Shown here: positions 56,249-64,000 of the stretch, piece by piece | Layout of the letters: every line of letters starts with the position of its first letter | Position numbering within the stretch: the first letter of the stretch is position 1 | Assembly: GCA_035326425.1 (NCBI GenBank) | Contig: DAOLFG010000021.1 | Coordinates: forward strand, 1 to 64,000 | DNA: 64,000 nucleotides | Direction: 5' to 3' | From: CALKJU01 sp035326425 | GTDB lineage: Bacteria; Pseudomonadota; Alphaproteobacteria; Geminicoccales; Geminicoccaceae | Program-made: the position numbers and the translations under genes | The notes under the pieces: model-generated | Told to the model about the DNA's origin: nothing | Databases searched by the model: none | Seen by the model: only the letters and a program-made list of their open reading frames with translations

Positions 56249-58803
56249 CCGGCACTGCGATCGACGTGCCCGACTTCTCGCTCATCGTCCTGATCGGTGC
56301 GACGGGCTCGGGCAAGAGCACCTTCGCGGGCAGGCATTTCAAGCCGACCGAGGTCATCTCTTCGGATCGGGCGCGCGCCCTCGTTTCGGATGACGAGAAC
56401 GACCAGGCGGTCAGCGCCGATGCCTTCGATCTCGTGCGGGTTGTCGCCGAGAAGCGGCTGAAAAACCGCAAGCTCACCGTGGTCGACGCCACAAATGTGC
56501 GCGCACCTGACCGCAAGCATTGGGTGGAGATCGCACGTCGTTGGCATGCGCTTCCCGTCGCCATCGTTCTCGATCCGGGGCTGCAGGTGTGCATCGAGCG
56601 CAACAGGCTGCGCCCCGATCGGAATTTCGGGCCGGGCGTGCCCCAGCGCATGATCTCGGAAATCCGCAAAGGCCTGCGCGGTCTTCAGCGCGAAGGCTTC
56701 CGGCAGGTCTGGAAGCTCGAAAGCGTGGCCGACATCGAGGCCGCAACCGTCGAGCGCCGGCCGCTCTGGACCGACAGGCGCGATGATGCGGGTCCCTTCG
56801 ACATCGTCGGCGACGTTCACGGCTGTGCCAACGAGCTGGAAGCACTGCTGGCTGCGCTCGGCTATCGGCTCACTTGGGCGGACGGGCACGCGGTGAGCAT
56901 CGAGGCGCCGCACGGCCGCAGGCTGGTGTTCGTCGGCGATCTCGTCGACCGCGGCCCACGCTCGCCCGATGTGATCCGCATCGCCATGGCTGCCGTCGCC
57001 GCGGGCGGCTACGCCGTGCAAGGCAATCACGACGCCAAGCTCCTGCGCTGGATGGAGGGACGCAACGTCAAGATTGCGCACGGCCTCCAGGGGACGATCG
57101 AGCAGCTGGCCGGCGAGGCCGACGCGTTCAGGGCTGGCGCCAAGGCGTTCCTCCATGACCTGCGCAGCCACTATTGGCTCGATGGCGGCAAGCTAGCCGT
57201 CGCCCATGCCGGCCTCAGGCAGGAGATGATCGGCCGCGGCTCGCCTGCGGTTCGTGACTTCGCGCTCTACGGCGAGACCACCGGCGAAACCGACGAGTTC
57301 GGCTTGCCCGTGCGTGCCGACTGGGCGGCGAGCTATCGTGGCGACTGCGCCGTTGTCTACGGACATACGCCCGTGGTCGATGCCGAGTGGGTCAACAACA
57401 CGATCTGCATCGATACCGGCTGCGTCTTCGGCGGCAGGCTCACGGCCCTGCGCTGGCCCGAGCGCGAGCTGGTCGGCGTGCCGGCGGCGCGGACCTACTT
57501 CGAGCCCGCCAAGCCGCTGGCCGTACCGGCCTCGTCGCGCAGCCTGCAGAGCGCCGCCGACGATCTCCTCGACTACGCCGACGTCTCCGGGCGGCGGTGG
57601 ATCGACACCACGCTCATGAAGCGGATCGTCGTGGCCGAGGAGAACGCCGCCGCGGCACTCGAGGCGATGAGCCGGTTCGCCATCGCACCGCAGTGGCTGA
57701 TCCATCTGCCGCCGACCATGTCCCCGGTGGAGACGAGCCGGCGCGAAGGCTGGCTCGAGCGCCCGGAAGAGGCATTCGCGTTCTTCCGCGAGCGCGGTCA
57801 GGGCGAGGTCGTGCTCGAAGAGAAGCACATGGGCTCGCGCGCCGTTGTCGCGCTCTGTCGCGACGCAGGCGTTGCCCGCGCCCGGTTCGGTACGGTGACC
57901 GATGAGGCCGGTGCCATCTGGACCCGCACCGGCAGGGCCTTCTTCAGCGACGCCGCCGTGAGCGAAGCCGTCCTGGATCGCCTGAGGGTCGCGGTGTCGG
58001 AGGCCGGCCTGTGGGACGATCTCGGGACGGACTGGCTGCTGTTCGACACCGAAATCATGCCGTGGTCGGCCAAGGCGTCGAGCCTGATCGAGAACCAGTA
58101 TGCGCCGGTGGCCGCGTCATCGCAGGCTGGGCTCGGCGCGGCCCTGGATGCCGCAAAGCGTACAGCGGAGCGCGGTGTACCGATGGAGGCGCTGCTGCAG
58201 CGCACGGAAGATCGGCTGAAGCGGGCGTCCAGATACGCCTCGGCCTGGGCGCCCTATGTGTGGCCGGTAGGCGGCATCGACGACCTCCGCGTCGCCCCCT
58301 TCCACCTGCTCGCCAGCGAAGGTGCCGTGCACTTCGACAAGCCTCACGCGTGGCACATGGAGGTCATGGGACGGCTGTCGAAATCGGGGCACCGGCTGAT
58401 CCAGGGCACGAGGTGGCGCAGCCTGAGTCTCGGGGACGAAGCGGCCTGCGCCGAGGCCGTCGCATGGTGGGAGGAGCTGACGGCGGGCGGCGGCGAAGGC
58501 ATGGTGGTGAAGCCCCACGACTTCGTCGCGCATGGCGCGAAAGGGGTGATCCAGCCTGCGCTGAAGGTGCGCGGCCCCGAATATCTGCGCATCATCTATG
58601 GACCGGAGTATGACGCCCCGGAGCATCTGGAACGTCTCAAGCAGCGCGGCCTCGGCGGCAAGCGCGCGCTGGCGCTCAAGGAATTTGCGCTCGGCCACGA
58701 GGCACTGATCCGATTCGTCGTCCGCCAACCGTTGCGGCGCGTGCATGAATGCGTCTTCGCCGTGCTGGCGCTGGAGAGCGAGCCGATCGATCCGCGGCTG
58801 TGA
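56245..58803 (+). CDS. Polynucleotide kinase-phosphatase (bacterial Pnkp)
   Basis: An 852-residue three-domain RNA-repair enzyme. It comprises a 5'-kinase (P-loop GATGSGKST at residues 18-26), a binuclear metallophosphoesterase from about residue 185 (IVGDVHGCANE, FVGDLVDRGPR, GNHDAKLLRW, YGHTPVVDA) that removes 2',3'-cyclic and 2' phosphates, and an adenylyltransferase/ligase-like domain with the nucleotidyl Lys in EEKHMGSRAVV near residue 525. It needs Hen1 to become a competent ligase. The start at ATG 56245 is coupled to the Hen1 stop. Confidence 0.95.
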   Translation: MTGTAIDVPDFSLIVLIGATGSGKSTFAGRHFKPTEVISSDRARALVSDDENDQAVSADAFDLVRVVAEKRLKNRKLTVVDATNVRAPDRKHWVEIARRWHALPVAIVLDPGLQVCIERNRLRPDRNFGPGVPQRMISEIRKGLRGLQREGFRQVWKLESVADIEAATVERRPLWTDRRDDAGPFDIVGDVHGCANELEALLAALGYRLTWADGHAVSIEAPHGRRLVFVGDLVDRGPRSPDVIRIAMAAVAAGGYAVQGNHDAKLLRWMEGRNVKIAHGLQGTIEQLAGEADAFRAGAKAFLHDLRSHYWLDGGKLAVAHAGLRQEMIGRGSPAVRDFALYGETTGETDEFGLPVRADWAASYRGDCAVVYGHTPVVDAEWVNNTICIDTGCVFGGRLTALRWPERELVGVPAARTYFEPAKPLAVPASSRSLQSAADDLLDYADVSGRRWIDTTLMKRIVVAEENAAAALEAMSRFAIAPQWLIHLPPTMSPVETSRREGWLERPEEAFAFFRERGQGEVVLEEKHMGSRAVVALCRDAGVARARFGTVTDEAGAIWTRTGRAFFSDAAVSEAVLDRLRVAVSEAGLWDDLGTDWLLFDTEIMPWSAKASSLIENQYAPVAASSQAGLGAALDAAKRTAERGVPMEALLQRTEDRLKRASRYASAWAPYVWPVGGIDDLRVAPFHLLASEGAVHFDKPHAWHMEVMGRLSKSGHRLIQGTRWRSLSLGDEAACAEAVAWWEELTAGGGEGMVVKPHDFVAHGAKGVIQPALKVRGPEYLRIIYGPEYDAPEHLERLKQRGLGGKRALALKEFALGHEALIRFVVRQPLRRVHECVFAVLALESEPIDPRL

Positions 58804-58844
58804 TCGGTATCGGCTTCGTCAGGAAGGCATGACAACGGCCGAGC

Positions 58845-59142
58845 CCGTTCGAGTGTCAGCGGCGGGCGATTCTCTCTGTCGGCATGCTCGGGATTGAAAT
58901 CCGGCGCGAGGGCGAGGTGCGGCACGTCGTGGCGCAACGGCTGCACGACCTCACGGTTCTGCTGGCCTGCCCGGGTCGGCGCGATACGGCCTTCCCGTTG
59001 GCGAATGGGTGGGGCGACGAGGCCCGTAGCGGCGGCTCCGGTCCTAGTCCGAGGGGCAAGCCGCCAAGGAGCGTGAAGGCACGGGACATGTTCGTGCCGG
59101 ACCTGCGTATCGACAGGCGGCGACCGAGGATGCAGAGCTTTC
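58845..59142 (+). pseudogene. DnaE2 (error-prone DNA polymerase III alpha) C-terminal remnant
   Basis: About 99 codons matching the very end of DnaE2. The reading starts PFECQRRAILSVGML, then REGEVRHVVAQRLHDLTVLL and the terminal ARDMFVPDLRID. There is no start and the family stop is lost. The upstream break lies at the FExQR position, the same point at which the other large remnant (60680-61434) ends, so the two pieces are complementary in content but reversed in order. Confidence 0.8.
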
Positions 59143-59157
59143 GATTATTGACCCAAA

Positions 59158-59242
59158 GGCCGGGTACACCCCACCGCCCCCCAATCTTGGGTCCCATCTG
59201 CCAACGGGTCCCCCGAATGAGCCTCGTGCTCTACAAATCCGA
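59158..59242 (+). repeat. Imperfect direct repeat, copy B
   Basis: The partner of copy A at 54611-54696, one base shorter, with the identical GTCCCCCGAATGAGCCTC block and a matching end AATCCGA. It begins 16 bases after the DnaE2 C-terminal remnant and runs into the end of the SRAP remnant on the other strand. Confidence 0.7.
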
Positions 59243-59397
59243 GCCGCCGCCATCCTCCTTGTTGCCCTGCGCCACGATCTTAGCAAGCCGTCCGGCAACG
59301 GCCGCTGCAGCTTCAGCGCCTCCTCGGTTGGCGCCATCATCCAGGTCTCGATCTCCACCTCGGTCGTCAGGATCACGGGGATGGCCTTTGGATGGAG
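59237..59397 (-). pseudogene. SRAP (YedK/HMCES family) C-terminal remnant
   Basis: On the minus strand the frame reads ALHPKAIPVILTTEVEIETW and EALKLQRPLPDG, which is the C-terminal block of SRAP proteins (family pattern: MPVIL, W, and LQRPLPD). After LPDG the homology moves to another frame, ending LAKIVAQGNKEDGGG before a stop. The N-terminal half with the catalytic Cys is absent. SRAP proteins crosslink to abasic sites in single-stranded DNA, so this is another DNA-damage gene remnant. Confidence 0.75.
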
Positions 59398-59483
59398 CGC
59401 GCCGACCCTCCCGCGGATGGATCAGCGAGGCCGGTTCCGATCTCACCCCGACAGCCGACCTCCTGCCATGACGGGGCCGTGCA

Positions 59484-59858
59484 TTAGCTCGGGCCGATGT
59501 GCGGCTCCATCAGCTCGATCCTGTTTCCGAATGGGTCGCTCACGTACACGCGGGCGTAGCCCTCCAGCGGCTCGTCCGTCCCGACCTGATGGCCGGCCTC
59601 GCCGAGTGCGGCCACGAGCCCCGCCAGGTCTTCGACGAGGAACGCCGGATGGGCCTTGCGGGCGGGCCGGAAGTCCGCCTCCACGCCGAGGTGGACCTTG
59701 AGCTCCCCGAGCTGGAACCAGCAGCCCCCGCGCCGGGCGAGGTGCGGCGGTTTGGCCACCTCCGGGATGCCGAGGACGCCCTCGTAGAAGGCGCGGGCCT
59801 CTGCCTCGCAGCCCGGCGGCATGGCGAGCTGGACGTGATCGATCGACCTGACCGGCAT
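59484..59858 (-). CDS. VOC-family protein (glyoxalase/bleomycin-resistance fold)
   Basis: A 124-residue VOC metalloenzyme-type protein: SIDHVQLAMPPG with the first metal His, EARAFYEGVLGIPEV, and the closing DPFGNRIELMEP with the Glu ligand. The ATG at 59856-59858 has GGAGG six bases upstream and is preferred to the ATG at 59876. The specific reaction is not identifiable; it is intact and lies among degraded genes. Confidence 0.9.
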   Translation of the reverse strand: MPVRSIDHVQLAMPPGCEAEARAFYEGVLGIPEVAKPPHLARRGGCWFQLGELKVHLGVEADFRPARKAHPAFLVEDLAGLVAALGEAGHQVGTDEPLEGYARVYVSDPFGNRIELMEPHIGPS

Positions 59859-59945
59859 CGCCAGCCTCCGATGCATTTGTCAGCTATGACGCTACTCGAG
59901 ACCACGGAGGCTTGACAGACACCGCCTCATACAAGGCTCTTCGCC

Positions 59946-60047
59946 CCCGTCGCGGACCTATGGCGCTGGGCCGACGTGCCGGTCTCCAGCCTGACCCGGT
60001 TCGCCGAGGCCGATACCTTCCTCTCGGTCTCTGTGGAGAGTGACGCA
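59946..60047 (+). pseudogene. DnaE2 small internal remnant
   Basis: A run of about 33 codons reads PVADLWRWADVPVSSLTRF and AEADTFLSVSV. It matches the DLWRRAGVPxSSLxRLAxADAF block of DnaE2, which is also present in the larger remnant at 60950. The same segment is thus represented twice, so at least two dnaE2 copies contributed to this region. No flanking homology was seen. Confidence 0.65.
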
Positions 60048-60213
60048 ATAGCTGAGGTTCGGCCCGTCGCATTCCATTGGCGTCTGGGCGCACCGGCGGG
60101 CGCGGCGTATGTCCCGTTGACGTCGCTGGCCGGTCCGGTCGAGGTCTCATCCGGGTTGGCAGCGAGGCAGGGGTGAACACAGCGTGTGCATCATGGCGGC
60201 GTGGAGGGCGAGC

Positions 60214-60651
60214 ATGGCCCTAGAACTGCGGCACTTGCTCGAAGACGCGTTCCCCGGCGAGGAGGCCCGCTACTTTGCCCCAATGTCCATCGGCGGTTCG
60301 CCGTCCGCCGCTGATTCGGGCGCGGCCGCCATCCTGGACGGGACCAAGACCTCATCCGCGCACTGGGACTGGCCGGACGGACGCATTCCCTTCGTGGGCG
60401 CGTTGAGCGTCTTGCTGGACGGGCAGGGCCGTGCCCGCGCGATCGTGGAGACCGAGCGCGTCGAGATCGTGTCGTTTGGGTCGATCGACGAAGACTTCGC
60501 CCGCTCCTACGGCGAAGGGGAGCGAACGCTCGCTTGGTGGCGGTCGGAGGAACGGGCGTGGTACCGCGCTGCGGCCGCGCGCCATGGCGAGGACTTCTCC
60601 GACGATACCCCGCTCATCTGCGAGTGGATTGCCGTGGTACGGCGGCTCTGA
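60214..60651 (+). CDS. ASCH-domain protein
   Basis: A 145-residue protein starting at ATG 60214 with GGAGG at 60203-60207. It shows the ASCH (PUA-like) pattern: the basic nucleotide-facing strand LDGTKTSSAHWDW, LSVLLDGQGRARAIVETERVEI and the conserved SYGEGERTLAWWRSEE. ASCH proteins bind RNA or modified nucleobases; some act as ribonucleases or amidohydrolases. It is intact between DnaE2 remnants. Confidence 0.87.
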   Translation: MALELRHLLEDAFPGEEARYFAPMSIGGSPSAADSGAAAILDGTKTSSAHWDWPDGRIPFVGALSVLLDGQGRARAIVETERVEIVSFGSIDEDFARSYGEGERTLAWWRSEERAWYRAAAARHGEDFSDDTPLICEWIAVVRRL

Positions 60652-60679
60652 CCGCCGTCGCGAACCAGGACGAGGTTTG

Positions 60680-61434
60680 CAGCGGCTGGGCTGCCACCGC
60701 ACTGTTCAACAGCCAGCCCATGGGCTTCTATGCCCCGGCGCAGATCGTCAGGGATGCCAGGGAGCATGGCGTCGAGGTCAGGCCGGTCTGCGCCCTGGCC
60801 TTGCCCTTGGACTGCACGCTTGAGCCCGCCGGTGACGGCTTCGCGGTGCGGTTGGGCCTACGCATGTTCAGGGGCCTCGCTAACGCCGATGCTGCCCGAC
60901 CGGTCGTCGCGAGGGTGAGACGCCGTTCACGTGTATTGAGAGCTGTGGCGCCGCGCCGGCGTGCCGGCATCGAGCCTCGCCCGCCTGGCCCAGGCCGACG
61001 CCTTCCATGCCCTGGGCCTGAGCCGCCGCCAGGCCTTGTGGGCGGTGAAGGCGCTGCGTGACGCGCCGCTGCCGTTGTTCCTGGCCGCAGATGAGTGCGA
61101 GCGCGCCCTGCTGCCGGGGACACACGAGCCGCCCACGATCCTGGCGCCGATGACCGAGGGCCGCGAGGTCGTCGAGGACTATGGCCATCTCGGGCTGACG
61201 CTGCGGCAGCACCCGGTGGCCTTCCTGCGTGCCGAGCTGGCTGCCCAGCGCTACCGGAGCTGCGCCGAGGCCAACCTCGTGCCCGACCGCCGCCCCGCCC
61301 GCGTCGCCGGCCTGGTGCTGGTGCGGCAGATGCCGGGCTCGGCCAAGGGCGTGCTGTTCGTCACCCTCGAGGACGAGACCGGGGTGGCCAACCTCGTCGT
61401 CTGGCCGACGCTGTTCGAGCGGCAGCGTGGGCTG
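60680..61434 (+). pseudogene. DnaE2 large remnant, frameshifted
   Basis: Two frames encode about 250 residues of the C-terminal third of DnaE2. The first frame reads ALFNSQPMGFYAPAQIVRDA and LEPAGDGFAVRLGLRM to about 60910; the second resumes at about 60937 with ELWRRAGVPASSLARLAQAD and reaches QMPGSAKGVLFVTLEDETG (OB-fold domain) and VVWPTLFERQRGL at 61434. There the homology stops abruptly where the antisense helicase fragment begins. The polymerase active site region is not present. Confidence 0.82.
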
Positions 61435-62439
61435 GCCGAACGCGCGCGTGTACAGCTCGTAGCCGATGCCGGTCAGCGGCCGGACGGTGATGCGGTCCGC
61501 GATGGCGGGCTCGTTGCCGACGAGGGTGCGGAGCCTCGCCTGCAGTGCGTTGGCCAGCGCCTTCGAGAAGGTCGTCAGCAGCAACTTCGCCTGCGGCTGG
61601 CGGCGCGCGAGGTGGACGGCACGGTGCAGGGCCACGATCGTCTTGCCGGTACCGGCCGAGCCGGTGACCCTGGCCGGTCCATTGAAGCGACGTTCGACCA
61701 GGCGGCGTTGCGAGGGGTGGAGGAATACCGCCCATTTCTCCCAGGGCGCCTCCAGCGCCCGTTCCAGCTCCTCCTGGCTGGCAACGGTGCGGAAGCGGCG
61801 TTGGGCATCGGGATGACTGAACGGGTCGGCGTCGGCTGCGATCGGCGGTGGCGGCTCCGGCGTCCCGCCCGTCGCGAACTGGAGCAGGGCCTCCATCGCC
61901 TCCTGCGGCAGGTGCGGCGCCAGATCGAGCAGGTCGTCCGTGGGCGTGCGCCTGACACCCTCGAGCCATTCCCCAGGCACACCGAAGCCGAGCAGCGTGT
62001 CGTCATCGGTGTTTGCGAAAGGATAAGAGTGAAATTGCCGGACGACACTGGGCTGTTCGAAGGACAGGTGGGACGACGCCGCAGATGAGAACTCTGCCCT
62101 GTCCTCGACACGCCGACGCAGCTCCACGAGCTGCGCAGCCCCCGTCTTGGGATGGCGCTCGATCCGGCGACGCTCGGCCCATCTGTAGGCGGCGTCGTGG
62201 TGATCGACATAGGCGAGCAGCAGACTGGACTCCGTCCGATGCACGATCAGCCGGATGTCGGCGTTCACTCGCACCGACCAGAAATTCCTGTCCTGGGCAC
62301 GGTCGAGCTTGTGGAACACATGGCCCGGCGACGCCGGCTCCAGCTGCAGGTCCATGGCGGTGATCTTGACCGCCTTCTGCTCCTGGGCGTTCAGCCTGCC
62401 GAGGCTGGCGGTGAAGGTATCGGCGATACGGAACTCCAT
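60880..62439 (-). pseudogene. UvrD-like helicase with RelE-like N-terminus, truncated
   Basis: The first 334 residues are genuine. A RelE/ParE-like fold (about residues 1-95: VFHKLDRAQDRNFWSVRVN) is followed by a linker and the start of a superfamily-1 helicase with Walker A GSAGTGKTIVALHRA (residues 260-267) and LTTFSKALANALQARL. From about 61437 on, the frame is only the antisense of the DnaE2 remnant, running open to a stop at 60880-60882. A complete member would be far longer and contain motifs II-VI, so the gene is truncated at this junction. The start lies six bases after the 147-residue gene. Confidence 0.82.
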
Positions 62440-62445
62440 GGCGCG

Positions 62446-62889
62446 CTACCGCTGCCGGCGCCTGATGACCGCATCCCGCCTTTGCTCGATGGCGGCGATC
62501 TCGTGGAGGAACGCGGCCCGTCGCTGAGATGCACGCCCACGCGCTGCATTGTCGTCACAGGACTGCTCGACCAGATAGCGTAGGCCCGCGCGTGCCGCCT
62601 GGATGATGGGCTCTTCCAGCTCGCCGGCCCGGCCGGTGTCCCGGATGTTCTCGACCGCCTCCTTGAACAAGCGCGACCACGACAGCGGCTCGGGACAACG
62701 CTCGATCAACTCCAGCGCGCGGTCCATTCTCATGGCCGCTCGATAGGTGCCGGTCCACGGATCCTCGGCGGCGATGGCGCGCAACAGATCGCGCAGCACG
62801 TCGGCGATCTCGAAGGCGATGGTCTCGGGCGTGGCGTTCGCACGCAGCAGAGCCTCGCCGAAGTCCTCTACGTCGGTCGGATCGGCCAT
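62446..62889 (-). CDS. Hypothetical protein between methyltransferase and helicase genes
   Basis: A 147-residue, largely helical, charged protein without signal or membrane segment. It starts MADPTDVEDFGEALLRANAT and ends in a basic tail RRDAVIRRRQR. It follows the methyltransferase stop with a one-base gap and precedes the helicase by six bases, so it is part of the same operon. I do not recognise the family. Its place between a modification enzyme and a helicase suggests an accessory subunit of a restriction or defence system. Confidence 0.75.
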   Translation of the reverse strand: MADPTDVEDFGEALLRANATPETIAFEIADVLRDLLRAIAAEDPWTGTYRAAMRMDRALELIERCPEPLSWSRLFKEAVENIRDTGRAGELEEPIIQAARAGLRYLVEQSCDDNAARGRASQRRAAFLHEIAAIEQRRDAVIRRRQR

Positions 62890-62890
62890 C

Positions 62891-64000
62891 TCACGCCACC
62901 CCGAACACCTTCATCGCCTCGTCGCCAAGGTGATTGATCACCTTCACCGCGATCCGCCCGGTGCTCGGCTTGGCGAACGGCCGCGACACCTCGCTGTTGA
63001 GGCTGGACCAGGCCTCCTCGTCGATCTCGGCCTTCAGGGTCGTCTTCAGCGCCTTGTAGGGGTCGTTGGCGCCCAGGAAGTAGGCGTGGCGGACGAAGAA
63101 GCTCTCCTCGTCGTAGTCGGTGTCGATCATCCACAGTGCGATGCCTTCCGGCCCCTCGGAGACGACCTCGCCGGTCTGTGGCTTGAAGACGTCGACCCCC
63201 CTGATGCGCACGCGGACCTGGTCCTCGCCCGCATCCTCGATGGCGATGTCGGGCTCGCCGAAGATCACGAACAGATTGCCGGCAGCCGTGGCCTTGAGGT
63301 CGGTCGCCATGTGCAGGTCGGGGTTCATCCGCGCCTTCAGGATGCGGACACGGCCGAGCTTCTCGACCTCGGCGGAACGGGCATCGAAGCTGAAGGCGCA
63401 GGCGATCAGAACATCGAAGCCGGCGTCGCCGGCCTCGCGGGCGGCCGCCATCAGGTCGGGCCGAGCGACGGTGCCGAATTCCGGGCCAATCATGATCGCC
63501 GCCCGACGCTCGGTCTCGCCTTCCAGGAAGCGGCCCTCGGCGCAAACCTGCTTGCCCGGCCAGCCGGTCAGCGAGGTGAAGGCGATGCGGTCCTCCTTGT
63601 GCGCCTGCTGCACACCGGCGGTACGCAAATTCTCGAGTATGGACTGCGCAAAGTCGCGCACGCCGGTCTCGCGGTCGGTCGAGGCGCGGCGGCGCTCGCT
63701 GGCTTCCAGCGGGTCGACCAGGCCGTCCTCGGCGTCGAAGGCCAGCAGCCGGTGCGGCGACAGGCTCTCGACCGTGAACGGCCCGGCGACGCGCACCCGC
63801 GCATTGTCGACATAGGGCTTGTCGTAGAGATACTCGAACTCGGCCTTGGCGGCGATCGACGCGTCGATCTCCTTCTGCCGGGCGATGCGGGCCTCCCAAA
63901 AGGCGGCGAGCGGCTCGGCCGCGGCCTCGGGCCAGTCGGCGGGCGCCTCGCGTGGCACCTCCCAGTCGAGGAGGGCTCCTGCCGGCGAGTCTTCGCCCGA
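62891..64000 (-). CDS. Type III-like site-specific DNA-methyltransferase, C-terminal part (partial)
   Basis: The frame is open through the window edge, so 370 C-terminal residues are visible. The sequence matches the C-terminal region of large Mod-type adenine methyltransferases: EFEYLYDKPYVDNARVRVAG, FTVESLSPHR, then the domain with KATAAGNLFVIFGEPDIAIE and DVFKPQTGEVVSEG, ending AVKVINHLGDEAMKVFGV. The catalytic DPPY and SAM motifs must lie upstream, outside the window. It is the upstream gene of a methyltransferase-unknown-helicase operon. Confidence 0.75.
   Translation of the reverse strand, partial: SGEDSPAGALLDWEVPREAPADWPEAAAEPLAAFWEARIARQKEIDASIAAKAEFEYLYDKPYVDNARVRVAGPFTVESLSPHRLLAFDAEDGLVDPLEASERRRASTDRETGVRDFAQSILENLRTAGVQQAHKEDRIAFTSLTGWPGKQVCAEGRFLEGETERRAAIMIGPEFGTVARPDLMAAAREAGDAGFDVLIACAFSFDARSAEVEKLGRVRILKARMNPDLHMATDLKATAAGNLFVIFGEPDIAIEDAGEDQVRVRIRGVDVFKPQTGEVVSEGPEGIALWMIDTDYDEESFFVRHAYFLGANDPYKALKTTLKAEIDEEAWSSLNSEVSRPFAKPSTGRIAVKVINHLGDEAMKVFGVA

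Overview
The window reads as a high-GC alphaproteobacterial chromosome, most plausibly Rhodospirillales or Geminicoccales-like. The support is gene order: pyrF-trpF-trpB-trpA-accD-folC, cysG-DUF2849-cysI-DUF934, and tsaD divergent from hemC-hemD-mitofilin-hemY are alphaproteobacterial arrangements. The species is not identifiable from the sequence alone.

Left part (1-40.3 kb) is a well-kept core. In order it holds the tail of a flagellin gene; a tryptophan/pyrimidine/malonyl-CoA/folate operon; a formylglycine-generating enzyme; an entericidin-like lipoprotein; an Ohr peroxidase; two peptide-ABC ATPases without their permeases; glmS; a ten-gene type II secretion operon (gspE to gspM) without secretin or prepilin peptidase; the siroheme/sulfite-reduction operon; an RTX calcium-binding protein; an inositol-phosphatase-like gene fused by overlap to a soxBDAG sarcosine oxidase operon; a Gfo/Idh/MocA dehydrogenase; an ABCB-type exporter; tsaD; the heme-precursor operon; and tRNA-Thr(CGT).

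Middle part (40.3-51.4 kb) looks like one regulatory unit. A LytS-type sensor kinase and LytTR response regulator sit between a secreted Cys-type sulfatase with a dockerin-like tail and a giant glycine-rich autotransporter. Upstream of both targets is the same element: two 10-bp direct repeats spaced 21 bp, followed at an identical distance by TAGGGwTC. This predicts a local LytTR regulon. Both target genes are broken in this sequence (one frameshift in the sulfatase; three frameshifts and an amber codon in the autotransporter). The kinase and regulator are intact.

Right part (51.4-64 kb) is a mosaic accessory region. It has an IS110 transposase remnant, a secreted HExxH protein, an NTF2-like protein, a broken serine recombinase, and a Hen1-Pnkp RNA-repair cassette bracketed by an 86-bp imperfect direct repeat. 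It also has three scattered remnants of the error-prone polymerase DnaE2, a remnant of an SRAP (YedK) protein, VOC and ASCH genes, a UvrD-like helicase truncated exactly against a DnaE2 remnant, a small unknown gene, and the C-terminal part of a type III-like DNA methyltransferase running off the window edge. DNA-damage and nucleic-acid repair or defence functions dominate this end.
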